A stretch of 64,000 bases of DNA from Fulvimonas sp. R45. GTDB taxonomy: Bacteria > Pseudomonadota > Gammaproteobacteria > Xanthomonadales > Rhodanobacteraceae. Under the pieces are notes generated by a model. It did no database searches and was not told the origin of the DNA. It saw only the letters and a program-made list of their open reading frames with translations. The first letter of the stretch is position 1. Every line of letters starts with the position of its first letter. Of this stretch, positions 16,457 to 24,936 are shown piece by piece. The stretch covers positions 52,987 to 116,986 of the forward strand of contig NZ_JASERU010000014.1 in NCBI RefSeq assembly GCF_030504985.1, written 5' to 3'. A program made the position numbers and the translations under genes.

Positions 16457-19400
16457 TCAGGCTGCTCCGGCCAGTTTAGCCGCTTCGGCCAGGTCTACCT
16501 GCACCAGGCGCGACACGCCGGGCTCGCGCATGGTCACGCCGCAGAGCTGGCTGGCCGCCTCCATGGTGGCCTTGTTGTGGCTGATGAAGATGAACTGCAC
16601 CTTCTCGCTCATCTCGCGCACCATGTTGGAGAAGCGGCCCACGTTGGCCTCGTCCAGCGGCGCGTCCACCTCGTCGAGCAGGCAGAACGGCGCGGGGTTG
16701 AGGCTGAAGATGGCGAACACCAGCGCCACCGCGGTGAGCGCCTTCTCGCCGCCGGAGAGCAGCGAGATGTTGGACGGCCGCTTGCCCGGCGGCCGCGCCA
16801 TGATCGACACGCCGGTGTCGAGCAGGTCGTCGCCGGTCAGTTCCAGGTAGGCGTGGCCGCCGCCGAACAGGCGCGGGAACAGTTCCTGCACGCCGGCGTT
16901 GACCTTCTCGAAGGTCTCCTTGAAGCACTGGCGGGTCTCGCGGTCGATCTTCTTGATCGCGCCTTCCAGCGTTTCCATCGCGTTGTTGAGGTCGGCGAGC
17001 TGGTTGTCCAGGTAGGTCTTGCGCTCGCTCTGCTCGGCGTGTTCCTGGATCGCGGCCAGGTTCACCGGCTCCAGGCGCGCGATCTTCTGCGCCAGGTCGG
17101 AAAGCTGCGTGCGCCACTGGCCGGCGTCGGCCTCCTCCGGCAGCTCGGCGAGCAGCGGCTCCAGCTCCAGGCCGGAGGCGACGATGGCCTCGGCCAGCTG
17201 GTCCGCGCGCATCTGCAGGGCCTGCGCGGCGAGGCGCTTCTCCGACACGCTTTCGCGCAGCGCGGCCAGGCCCTGTTCGGCCAGGTGGCGCTGCTGTTCC
17301 AGCTTGCGGAATTCGATGTCGCAGTCTTCCAGCGCGCGGCGCGCCTCGACCAGTTGCCGGTCCACCAGCAGGCGCTGGTCGAGGTAGGTCTGGCGCTCGG
17401 CTTCCAGTTCCGCGATGGGATCGGAACCGGCGGCGAGCTGTTCGGCGATCTCGCTGCGGCGGGCCTCGACCTGGCGCAGCTGCGTGTCCAGCCGGGCCAG
17501 CGCCTGCTCCAGCGAGGCCAGCGAGGAACGCTTGGATTCCATCGACAGCGCCAGCGCATGCGCCTGGTCGGCCGCCTCGCGGGCGTTCATGCGGGCTTCC
17601 TCGCGGGCTTCGAGCAGGGCGCGGCGCTCGTTTTCCAGCTCGCGGCGCTGGTCTTCCAGGTCGCCCATGTGGTTGACCGACTCGTCCAGGCGCGCGCGCG
17701 CCTCGCGGGTCTGCGTCTGCAGCTCGTCCAGCTGCTCGACCAGCACGGACAGCTCGCCGGCCACCTTCTCGGCGCGGGCGCGGGCGGTTTCCACCTTGCC
17801 GCGGTGGCTCTGCAGCTGGCCGGCCAGCTCGGACTGGCGGCGGTGGGCGTTGTACAGCTCGCGCTGGGCGTCGTCGCGGGCGCGCTCGGCCTCGAACTTG
17901 GCGGTGCGCAGCTCATCCAGGCGGGCAGCCGACTCCTCCAGCTGCGCTTCCAGCGTGGCAATCTGTTCGGTCAGCAGGCGGATGTCGCGCTCGCGCGCCA
18001 GCACGCCGACCTGGTTGCCCTGGGCGCGGCGGATGCGCGCCCACTGCGGCGCCAGCCATTCGCCGCCGCGGGTGATGATCGATTGGCCGTCGGCCAGCGC
18101 GCCGACGCGGTTGCGCGCCTCGTCGAGCGACTCGGCGGTGCGCACCTGGGCAAGCAGATGCATGGCGGCGGCCGGGCCGCGCACCTTGGCGGCCAGCGTG
18201 CCTTCGGCGCCCTGCCCGCCTTCGGCCGAGGCGAGCAGCGCGAGGTCGGCCTCGCCCAGCGTGCCGAAGTCGCCGGCCAGGCCCAGCGGGTTGTCCACCA
18301 GCACGCCGTCGAGCAGACCGGCCAGCACGGTTTCCACCGCCGACTCCCAGCCCGCGTCGACCTGCAATGCCTCGCCAAGGCGGCGCGCCTTGTCCAGGCC
18401 CAGGCCGGCCAGCCAGCCGCTGGCGGCGCTTTCCTCCTGGCCCAGCGCGGCATGCTGCAGGGCCTCCAGCGAGGACAGCCGGCCACGCGCGCTCTGCAGC
18501 TGCTGGCGCGCCTCGTTGAGCGCCGACTGCACCTGGCGTTCCTCGTCCAGCACCTTCTCGTGCGACAGCTTGTGCTGGTCGAGCAGGCTGCCGAGCGACT
18601 CGACGCGCTCGCGCTGGGTGTCGTGCTCGACGTGCAGTTGTTCGGCGGCGGCGTCCAGCGCGGCCACGTCGGTGGCCTTCTGCTCGGCCTCCAGCGCCTC
18701 GCGGCGGCGGGACAGGTCGACCGCCTGGCGGTCGAGGTAGTTGAGCTTGGTGCGCTCGACCTCCGCGGCGCGGCTGGATTCGCCGGCGGTGCGCGTGTAG
18801 GCGTCCCAGCGCTGCTGCCAGTCGGCCAGTTTCGCTTCGCTGCCGCGTACCGCCTCGGCGGTGTCGTCCTGCATCTGCTGCAGGGCTTCGAGCTTCGGTT
18901 CGCCCTCGGCCAGGGCCATGCGCAGCGCCTCGATCTGCTCGCGGTCGTTGGCAATGTGCGCGGACAGCTCGCCGTGCTCGCGCTCGGCCTCGCCTTGGGC
19001 GCGCTGCAGGCGCTCGGCGGTTTCCTTGTTGAAGCGCACCTGCTGCTCGACGCGGGCGATCTCGGCGCCGACCTTGTAGACCTCGGCCTGCACGCCGTTG
19101 AGGTGTTCGGTGGCGCCGGTGTGGCGCTCGCGCACCGATTCCAGCTGCGCCTCGATCTGGCGCTGGGCGGCGAGCTGCTTCTCGATCTCGACCTCGGCGG
19201 CGGACAGGCCCTGCCCCTCGCCCTCATGCTGGCCCTTCAGCGCGCGGTACTCCAGCGCGCGCAGCTCGGCCTCCCTGCGGGTCTGCTCCTCCTTCAGCGC
19301 CTTCCAGCGCTCGGCGGCCCGGGCCTGGCGGTTCAGGTGCTCGAGCTGCTTGTCCACCTCGTCGCGCACGTCCTTCACGCGGTCGAGGTTCTCGCGGGTG

Positions 19401-19957
19401 GCCTTGATGCGGCTCTCGGTCTCCTTGCGGCGCTCCTTGTACTTGGAGATGCCGGCGGCCTCCTCCAGGTGCGTGCGCAGTTCCTCGGGATGCGCCTCGA
19501 TGATCTGGCTGATCATGCCCTGCTCGATGATCGAATAGCTGCGCGCGCCGAGGCCGGTGCCGAGGAACAGGTCGGTGATGTCGCGGCGGCGGCAGCGCGC
19601 GCCGTTGAGGAAGTAGGACGACTGCCCGTCGCGGGTCACCTGGCGCTTCACCGAGATCTCCGCGTACTGCGCGTACTCGCCCTGCACGGTGCCGTCGGCG
19701 TTGTCGAAGATCAGCTCGACGGTGGCCTGCCCCACCGGCTTGCGCGCGTTGGAGCCGGAGAAGATCACATCGGTCAACGAGTCGCCGCGCAGGCGGCTGG
19801 CCGCGCTCTCGCCCATCACCCAGCGGATGGCGTCGATGATGTTCGACTTGCCGCAGCCGTTCGGGCCCACCACGCCGGTCATGTTGGTCGGCAGGTGCAG
19901 CGTGGTCGGGTCGACGAAGGACTTGAAACCGGCGAGTTTGATCGTGGTCAGGCGCAT
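16457..19957 (-). CDS. smc: Chromosome segregation ATPase SMC
   Basis: A 1166-residue SMC protein, the ATPase of the bacterial condensin that works with ScpA and ScpB. It has the N-terminal Walker A (GVVGPNGCGKSNIIDAIRW, residues 28-46), two long coiled coils, a glycine-rich hinge around residues 510-640, and the C-terminal signature SLLSGGEKALTAVALVFAIF with Walker B PFCLLDEVDAPLD. The length is normal. Presence of SMC instead of MukB fits Xanthomonadales. ATG 19957 (MRLTTIKLAGFKSFVDPTTL) is the canonical start. zipA follows in the same orientation. Confidence 0.98.
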   Translation of the reverse strand: MRLTTIKLAGFKSFVDPTTLHLPTNMTGVVGPNGCGKSNIIDAIRWVMGESAASRLRGDSLTDVIFSGSNARKPVGQATVELIFDNADGTVQGEYAQYAEISVKRQVTRDGQSSYFLNGARCRRRDITDLFLGTGLGARSYSIIEQGMISQIIEAHPEELRTHLEEAAGISKYKERRKETESRIKATRENLDRVKDVRDEVDKQLEHLNRQARAAERWKALKEEQTRREAELRALEYRALKGQHEGEGQGLSAAEVEIEKQLAAQRQIEAQLESVRERHTGATEHLNGVQAEVYKVGAEIARVEQQVRFNKETAERLQRAQGEAEREHGELSAHIANDREQIEALRMALAEGEPKLEALQQMQDDTAEAVRGSEAKLADWQQRWDAYTRTAGESSRAAEVERTKLNYLDRQAVDLSRRREALEAEQKATDVAALDAAAEQLHVEHDTQRERVESLGSLLDQHKLSHEKVLDEERQVQSALNEARQQLQSARGRLSSLEALQHAALGQEESAASGWLAGLGLDKARRLGEALQVDAGWESAVETVLAGLLDGVLVDNPLGLAGDFGTLGEADLALLASAEGGQGAEGTLAAKVRGPAAAMHLLAQVRTAESLDEARNRVGALADGQSIITRGGEWLAPQWARIRRAQGNQVGVLARERDIRLLTEQIATLEAQLEESAARLDELRTAKFEAERARDDAQRELYNAHRRQSELAGQLQSHRGKVETARARAEKVAGELSVLVEQLDELQTQTREARARLDESVNHMGDLEDQRRELENERRALLEAREEARMNAREAADQAHALALSMESKRSSLASLEQALARLDTQLRQVEARRSEIAEQLAAGSDPIAELEAERQTYLDQRLLVDRQLVEARRALEDCDIEFRKLEQQRHLAEQGLAALRESVSEKRLAAQALQMRADQLAEAIVASGLELEPLLAELPEEADAGQWRTQLSDLAQKIARLEPVNLAAIQEHAEQSERKTYLDNQLADLNNAMETLEGAIKKIDRETRQCFKETFEKVNAGVQELFPRLFGGGHAYLELTGDDLLDTGVSIMARPPGKRPSNISLLSGGEKALTAVALVFAIFSLNPAPFCLLDEVDAPLDEANVGRFSNMVREMSEKVQFIFISHNKATMEAASQLCGVTMREPGVSRLVQVDLAEAAKLAGAA

Positions 19958-20088
19958 GCGGCGTCGAGGGTTCCGGCTGAACGTGGGCCCGCGGCGGGGC
20001 GACGGGTCACTGTGCCAAACGCAGGGCGATGCCGCAATGCGCTCGGGCGGGTGAAAACGGTTGAACTGTACGTTTCAAGCCATTGAAT

Positions 20089-20340
20089 CTACTGATCAGG
20101 TGTCTTCGCGTCGATGGACAAGGCATGGATGCCGTTGTTCATCAGCCCATCGAGCGCGGCGTACACCATGCGGTGCCGCTTGATCGGCAAGGCGCCAGCA
20201 AAGGCGGCGCTGACGATGCGCACGTGGAAATGCCCCTTGCCTTCGTTGGCGTGGCCGGCGTGCTTGTAGCCCTCGTCCAGCACCTCCAGCTCGAGCGGCG
20301 CCAGCGCCTCGGCCAAGCGGCGGCGGATCTCCTCGACCAT
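20089..20340 (-). CDS. bolA: BolA family protein
   Basis: An 83-residue protein of the BolA fold: EEIRRRLAEALAPLELEVLDEG, then HAGHANEGKGHFHVRIVSAAF, and KRHRMVYAALDGLM. BolA proteins partner monothiol glutaredoxins in iron-sulfur handling and affect cell shape. The HAGH segment carries the conserved metal-ligand His. It may alternatively start at the GTG at 20352, whose overlap with the yciI stop (GTGA) would couple the two; ATG 20340 is the conservative choice. It forms an operon with yciI. Confidence 0.93.
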   Translation of the reverse strand: MVEEIRRRLAEALAPLELEVLDEGYKHAGHANEGKGHFHVRIVSAAFAGALPIKRHRMVYAALDGLMNNGIHALSIDAKTPDQ

Positions 20341-20348
20341 CGCCGCGC

Positions 20349-20648
20349 TCACGGCAGGGTCTTGCGGAACGGCTTGACCTCGACGCTGGCGTACACGCCG
20401 GCTGCCACGTAGGGATCGGCGCCAGCCCAGGCTTCCGCTTCGGCCCGATTGGGAAACTCGGCAATGATCAAGCTGCCGGTGAAGCCGGCCGGCCCGGGAT
20501 TTTCCGACTCGATCGCCGGGAACGGCCCGGCCAGCAGCATCCGCCCCTCGGCCTGCAGCTTGTCCAGCCGCTCCAGGTGCGCGGGGCGCGCGGCCGTGCG
20601 CTTGTCCAGCGAGCCGGGATGATCCTTGGCGATGATGGCGAACCACAT
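20349..20648 (-). CDS. yciI: YciI family protein
   Basis: A 99-residue single-domain protein, [17 protein letters not shown] at the start, [19 protein letters not shown] in the middle (with the conserved His) and [19 protein letters not shown]. It belongs to the YciI-like ferredoxin-fold family; some members have dehalogenase-like or catalytic roles, but most have no known function. The usual YciI-BolA pairing of gammaproteobacteria is kept. The ribosome site GGAG lies eight bases upstream (plus strand near 20660). Confidence 0.92.
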   Translation of the reverse strand: MWFAIIAKDHPGSLDKRTAARPAHLERLDKLQAEGRMLLAGPFPAIESENPGPAGFTGSLIIAEFPNRAEAEAWAGADPYVAAGVYASVEVKPFRKTLP

Positions 20649-20780
20649 GGGGCAGACTCCGGAGGCAAAGCGGCATTTTACCCGTCCTTCCGCCGGACAT
20701 GGCGACGCGCCCTTGAACACGGCAGCGCCGAGCCCATGTCTGTGGCCTCGGCCGACGGCCAAGCCTGGGGAAGGAACACC

Positions 20781-21431
20781 ATGTGGACGACGTTCGTGGA
20801 CTGCATCGGCGGCCTGCTCGCACAGCTGGCGTCCCTGCTGGACGGCAGCTACGGCCTCGCCGTGATCGCGCTGGCACTGGCGGTGCGCCTGGCCTTGTTG
20901 CCGCTGACGCTGCACGCCGCCGAGCAGGGCTGGCGGCGGCAGCGGAAGCTGGCGGCGCTCAAGCCCGAGATCGAGGCCTTGCGCCAGCGCCATGCCGGCG
21001 AGCCGGCCGCGCAGGCCGCCGCACTGCAGGCGCTGTACCGCCGGCACGGCATCGGCGCGGGCCTGGGCAGCGGCCTGCTCACTGCGCTGGTGCAGGCGCC
21101 GCTGGGCATGGGCATCTACGCGGCGATCCGTCGCGGTGCGGCTGGCGCCGGTTCGTTCCTGTGGATTCCGAAGCTGGTGCGCCCCGACCTTGGCCTGGCC
21201 CTGCTGGTGGCGGCCCTGAGCCTGGCGGCGGCGATGCTGAACCCGATGCTGCCCGAGCAGGCGCGCACCGTGCTGCAGTGGCTGCCGGCGCTGGTCGCGT
21301 TTTTCACGGTGTGGCACCTGGCCGCAGGCCTGGGCCTGTACTGGCTGGGCTCCAGCTCGGCGACGGTGGCGCAGACGCTGCTGTTGCGGCGGCGCATCCG
21401 GCGGCTGGCGGATCGCCCGGTGGCGATTTAG
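20781..21431 (+). CDS. Short YidC/Oxa1-like membrane insertase paralogue
   Basis: A 216-residue protein with the conserved five-helix Oxa1/YidC core and no large periplasmic domain. It has [21 protein letters not shown] with the groove Arg, a cytoplasmic coiled hairpin ([20 protein letters not shown]...LYRRHG), then [17 protein letters not shown], and further helices to [20 protein letters not shown]. Oxa1 proteins insert membrane proteins into the inner membrane. This is an additional, minimal version; the essential yidC of gammaproteobacteria lies near rnpA and is about 550 residues. AAGGA lies six bases before the ATG. Confidence 0.82.
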   Translation: MWTTFVDCIGGLLAQLASLLDGSYGLAVIALALAVRLALLPLTLHAAEQGWRRQRKLAALKPEIEALRQRHAGEPAAQAAALQALYRRHGIGAGLGSGLLTALVQAPLGMGIYAAIRRGAAGAGSFLWIPKLVRPDLGLALLVAALSLAAAMLNPMLPEQARTVLQWLPALVAFFTVWHLAAGLGLYWLGSSSATVAQTLLLRRRIRRLADRPVAI

Positions 21432-21451
21432 AAATTCCGGTGCTCGGGGAC

Positions 21452-21480
21452 GCGAAGGCCCGCATGCCGCGGGCCTTCGC
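21452..21480. terminator. Hairpin between YidC-like gene and lysS
   Basis: GCGAAGGCCCGC, loop ATGCC, GCGGGCCTTCGC: a perfect 12-bp stem between converging genes, without a T run. Confidence 0.7.
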
Positions 21481-21499
21481 CGTTCGCCCGATCCACGGC

Positions 21500-23023
21500 T
21501 CAGCCCTCGGGCCGCATGTACGGGAACAGCAGCACGTCGCGGATCGAGGACGAGCCGGTCAGCAGCATCACCAGCCGGTCGATGCCGATGCCGAGGCCGC
21601 CGGTGGGCGGCAGGCCCACTTCCAGCGCGCGGATGTAGTCGGCGTCGAAGTGCATCGCCTCGTCGTCGCCGGCGTCCTTGGCATCCACCTGGGCCTGGAA
21701 GCGCGCGGCCTGGTCCTCCGGGTCGTTCAGCTCGGAGAAACCGTTGGCCAGCTCCTTGCCGTTGACGAACAGCTCGAAGCGGTCGGTGATGCCCTTGTCG
21801 CTGTCGTTCTCGCGCGCCAGCGGCGAGACCTCGACCGGATGCTGGGTGATGAAGGTGGGCTGGACCAGGGTGTGCTCCACCGTCTTCTCGAAGATCTCCA
21901 GCAGCAGCTTGCCCCAGCCGTAGCCGTCCTTGACCTGCACGCCGAGGCGCCTGGCGTGCGCGGCCATCGCTTCGCGGTCGCGCAGTTCCCCGCGCTTGAT
22001 TTCCGGGTTGTGTTCCAGCACCGCGTCTTCCATCGTCCAGCGGCGGAAGGCGGGGCCGAGGTCGATCTTCGCGCCGTCCCATTCCAGCTGGGTGGTGCCC
22101 AGCACGTGCTGCGCGGTTTCCCGGATCACCGACTCGGTGAGGTCCATGATCTCGTCGTAGGTGGCGTAGGCCTGGTACAGCTCGAGCATGGTGAACTCGG
22201 GGTTGTGCCGGGTGGACACGCCCTCGTTGCGGAAATTGCGGTTGATCTCGTAGACACGGTCGAAGCCGCCGACCACCAGGCGCTTCAGGTACAGCTCCGG
22301 CGCCACGCGCAGGAACAGGTCGATGTCCAGCGCGTTGTGGTGGGTGACGAAGGGACGCGCCGTGGCGCCGCCGGGGATGATGTGCATCATCGGCGTTTCC
22401 ACTTCCATGAAGCGGCGCGGCGCGGCCTCCAGCCACTGGCGGATGAAGCCGATGATGCGCGAGCGCAGCTGGAAGGTGCGGCGTGCCTCCTCGGTGACGA
22501 TCAGGTCGACGTAGCGCTGGCGGTAGCGCTGCTCCACGTCGGCCATGCCGTGGTGCTTGTCCGGCAGCGGGCGCAGGCTCTTGGTGAGCAGGCGCAGCAC
22601 GTCCACCTTCACCGACAGTTCGCCGGTCTTGGTGCGCATCAGCAGGCCTTCGGCGCCCACGATGTCGCCCATGTCCCAGCCCTTGAACGCCTCGTAGGCC
22701 GCCTCGCCCACCGTGCCCTGGTGGATGAACAGCTGGATGCGGCCGGTCATGTCCTGCACCTGCGCGAAGCTGACCTTGCCCTGCACGCGCTTGAGCACGA
22801 TGCGGCCAGCGATCTTCACGCAGCGCGCGGCGGCCTCGATCGCCTCGGCGGTATGCGCGTCCTTGTCGGCGTATTCGTCCTGCAGATCGCCGGCGAAGCT
22901 GTCGACCTTGAAGTCATTGGGAAACGCGATGCCCTGCCCGCGCAGCGCCTTGAGTTTCTCGCGGCGCTCGGCGATCAGCTTGTTCTCGTCGACAACGGGC
23001 TGGGTATCGATGGTTTCGCTCAT
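21500..23023 (-). CDS. lysS: Lysyl-tRNA synthetase, class II
   Basis: A 507-residue enzyme that charges tRNA-Lys. The OB-fold anticodon-binding domain is at about residues 65-175 ([20 protein letters not shown]). The class II core follows with motif 1 ([21 protein letters not shown]), motif 2 ([23 protein letters not shown]) and motif 3 ([15 protein letters not shown]). Length is equal to the E. coli enzyme. It lies downstream of prfB, as in many proteobacteria, but here the two are separated by a repeat element and a small secreted repeat protein. A hairpin terminator follows. Confidence 0.98.
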   Translation of the reverse strand: MSETIDTQPVVDENKLIAERREKLKALRGQGIAFPNDFKVDSFAGDLQDEYADKDAHTAEAIEAAARCVKIAGRIVLKRVQGKVSFAQVQDMTGRIQLFIHQGTVGEAAYEAFKGWDMGDIVGAEGLLMRTKTGELSVKVDVLRLLTKSLRPLPDKHHGMADVEQRYRQRYVDLIVTEEARRTFQLRSRIIGFIRQWLEAAPRRFMEVETPMMHIIPGGATARPFVTHHNALDIDLFLRVAPELYLKRLVVGGFDRVYEINRNFRNEGVSTRHNPEFTMLELYQAYATYDEIMDLTESVIRETAQHVLGTTQLEWDGAKIDLGPAFRRWTMEDAVLEHNPEIKRGELRDREAMAAHARRLGVQVKDGYGWGKLLLEIFEKTVEHTLVQPTFITQHPVEVSPLARENDSDKGITDRFELFVNGKELANGFSELNDPEDQAARFQAQVDAKDAGDDEAMHFDADYIRALEVGLPPTGGLGIGIDRLVMLLTGSSSIRDVLLFPYMRPEG

Positions 23024-23093
23024 GGGTTTTCCGTGGTGGCCGGCGCATTCGCGCCGGCTGATGCAGTGTTCTTTATGGAGTGGCTCGAAATCC

Positions 23094-23195
23094 CCGTTCG
23101 CGCCGAGCGCAGCTTGCGACAGCAGGCGGAGTCGAAGCGCCGGGCGGCGTGGCCCTTCGACTCCGGCACGTCGGCCCCATGCTCAGGATGAACGG
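23094..23195. repeat. REP-like palindromic element between lysS and repeat protein
   Basis: CCGTTCGCGCCGAGC at the left and GCTCAGGATGAACGG at the right form the outer arms, and GGAGTCGAAG/CTTCGACTCC forms a perfect 10-bp inner stem. The end sequences resemble the widespread proteobacterial intergenic repeat with core CCCTTCGAC...GCTCAGG...GAACGG. It lies in the 192-bp gap ahead of lysS; the lysS promoter may lie within or beside it. Confidence 0.6.
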
Positions 23196-23215
23196 AATAT
23201 GGGCAGGTGGAGCAA

Positions 23216-23599
23216 TCAATCGTCCTTGCCGAACACGTGCTTCACCGCCTGCTTGGTGGCGTCCCAGCCTTCGCGCGCGCCGTGGCCGACGGCGAGGCCG
23301 GCTTTCTTCGCACCATGGCCGACGGCGAGGCCGGCCTCCTTCGCACCATGCCCCACGGCAATGCCCGCCTTCTTGGCGCCGTGGCCGATGCCGGTGCTGG
23401 CGTCCTTGGCGCCATGGCCGACTTTCCTGGCGGCATGCCTGGTCGCGTGGCCCACGTCGCGGGCGCCATCGGCGACACCGTGGCCGACGGCTTTCGCGTC
23501 CTGCTTGATGCCGCTGCCCTGCCGCGGCTGCGCGCTCGCGCCGAACGCCGCCAGGGCGGCACAGGCAAACAGGAGGCTGCACATCTTGCTGGCATTCAT
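23216..23599 (-). CDS. Small secreted protein with 11-residue GHGAK repeats
   Basis: A 127-residue protein with a clear signal peptide (residues 1-23, ending FGASA). The mature part is built of 11-residue repeats with core VGHGAKKAGLA (three near-perfect copies around residues 75-107, with degenerate copies before and after, such as VGHGAKDASTGI and VGHGAREGWDA). Residues are charged, Gly- and Ala-rich, with one His per repeat. The 11-residue period recalls LEA-type and apolipoprotein-like amphipathic repeats. No known enzyme motif. It sits between prfB and lysS, normally adjacent genes. A periplasmic or surface, perhaps metal- or membrane-binding role is possible but not shown. Confidence 0.8.
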   Translation of the reverse strand: MNASKMCSLLFACAALAAFGASAQPRQGSGIKQDAKAVGHGVADGARDVGHATRHAARKVGHGAKDASTGIGHGAKKAGIAVGHGAKEAGLAVGHGAKKAGLAVGHGAREGWDATKQAVKHVFGKDD

Positions 23600-23682
23600 G
23601 CTGGCTACCTCGTCAGTACTGGAACCGGAAAATCTATACAGGCGGTTTTCCGTACCAAGGCTGAAGCCATGGCGCGGATTCC

Positions 23683-24808
23683 TCAGGCGTCGATGCGCTT
23701 GGCGCCCGCGTCCAGCCCGGACTTCAGGCTGGCCTCGACGAACTCGTCCAGGTCGCCGTCCAGCACCTTCTGCGTGTCGGAACGCTCCACGCCGGTGCGC
23801 AGGTCCTTGATGCGGCTCTGGTCGAGCACGTAGTTGCGGATCTGGCTGCCCCAGCCGATGTCGGACTTGCTGGCTTCCAGCGCGTCGCGCTCGGCGTTGC
23901 GCTTCTGCACTTCCAGTTCGTACAGCTTCGCCTTCAGCATCTTCATCGCGCGGTCGCGGTTGGCGTGCTGCGAACGCTCGGTCTGGCAGGCCACCACCAC
24001 GCCGGAGGGCACGTGGGTGATGCGCACCGCCGACTCGGTCTTGTTGACGTGCTGGCCGCCGGCGCCGGAGGAACGGTAGACGTCGGTCTTGAGGTCGGCC
24101 GGGTTGATCTCGATGTCGATGTCGTCATCGACTTCGGGCGAGACGAACACGCTGGTGAAGCTGGTGTGGCGGCGGTTGTCCGAGTCGAACGGGCTCTTGC
24201 GCACCAGCCGGTGCACGCCGATCTCGGTCTTCAGCCAGCCGTAGGCGTAGTCGCCCTCGACGCGGAAGGTGGCCGACTTGATGCCCGCCACTTCGCCGCC
24301 GGAGGCTTCCAGCAGCTCGGTCTTCCAGCCGCGCGATTCGGCCCAGCGCAGGTACATGCGCAGCAGCATCTCGGCCCAGTCCTGCGCCTCGGTGCCGCCG
24401 GCGCCGGCCTGGATGTCGACGAAGGCGTTCATCGCGTCCATCTTGCCGGAGAACATGCGCTGGAATTCCAGCTTGCCCACGCGCGCCTCGAGACCGGCCA
24501 CGTCGGAGGCCACCGAGGCGATGGTGTCCTCGTCGCCGTCGGCCGCGGCCATCTCCAGCAGTTCCTTCGCGTCGGACAGGCCGGCGCTCAGCTCGTCGAT
24601 GCCGGTGACGACGGTGTCCAGGCGCGCGCGTTCGCGGCCCAGCTCCTGCGCGCGCGGCGGATCGTCCCAGACGTTGGGGCTTTCCAGTTCGCGGCTTACT
24701 TCTTCCAGGCGCTCGCGCTTGGCGGCGTAGTCAAAGATACCCCCTAAGCGACTCGACGCGGGCCGTGAGGTCCGCGATCTGCGCGAGGATCGGATTGGTC
24801 TCGATCAT
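23683..24808 (-). CDS. prfB: Peptide chain release factor 2, programmed +1 frameshift
   Basis: RF2 recognises UGA and UAA and releases the finished peptide. The gene is in two frames: 25 codons from ATG 24808 ([14 protein letters not shown]...) to an in-frame TGA at 24731-24733, then the main frame beginning [12 protein letters not shown]. The joined protein has about 374 residues. The anticodon-like SPF tripeptide ([12 protein letters not shown]) and the catalytic GGQ ([18 protein letters not shown]) are present. Frameshifting adjusts RF2 output to RF2 supply. It is divergent from the aspartic protease gene. Confidence 0.97.
24730..24748 (-). promoter_or_regulatory. prfB +1 frameshift site
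   Basis: Read on the minus strand: CTTAGGGGGTATCTTTGAC. AGGGGG is the internal Shine-Dalgarno element, three bases before CTT, the slippery codon, which is followed by the in-frame TGA at codon 26 and C. This matches the classical prfB autoregulatory site, including the codon number found in E. coli. Confidence 0.97.
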
Positions 24809-24909
24809 GGTTGGAACCGGTGAGGAATTCGACCGCCCATGGTACCAGAGCCATCGCCCGGCTTGGATAAGCCGACCAGCCTGCGTCCCCTATACTCGCC
24901 GCCACGACC

Positions 24910-24927
24910 GGGCGGGGGGGTGGGGGG
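24910..24927 (+). other. G-tract with G-quadruplex potential ahead of protease start
   Basis: Runs of three, seven and six G separated by single bases (C, then T) end nine bases before the ATG at 24937. Four GGG runs with one-base loops are available, which is the sequence needed for a compact G-quadruplex in DNA or RNA. It overlaps the region where the ribosome must bind. Confidence 0.6.
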
Positions 24928-24936
24928 CAAGCGGAC

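Noticed and set aside
16031..20086. A 1351-codon plus-strand frame opposite smc and zipA
   Set aside because: A shadow of coiled-coil codons (Leu/Gln/His repeats) without domains; smc is unambiguous.
23024..23093. A lysine riboswitch or T-box ahead of lysS
   Set aside because: Only 70 bases are free before the REP-like element, with no T-box sequence and no lysine aptamer features.
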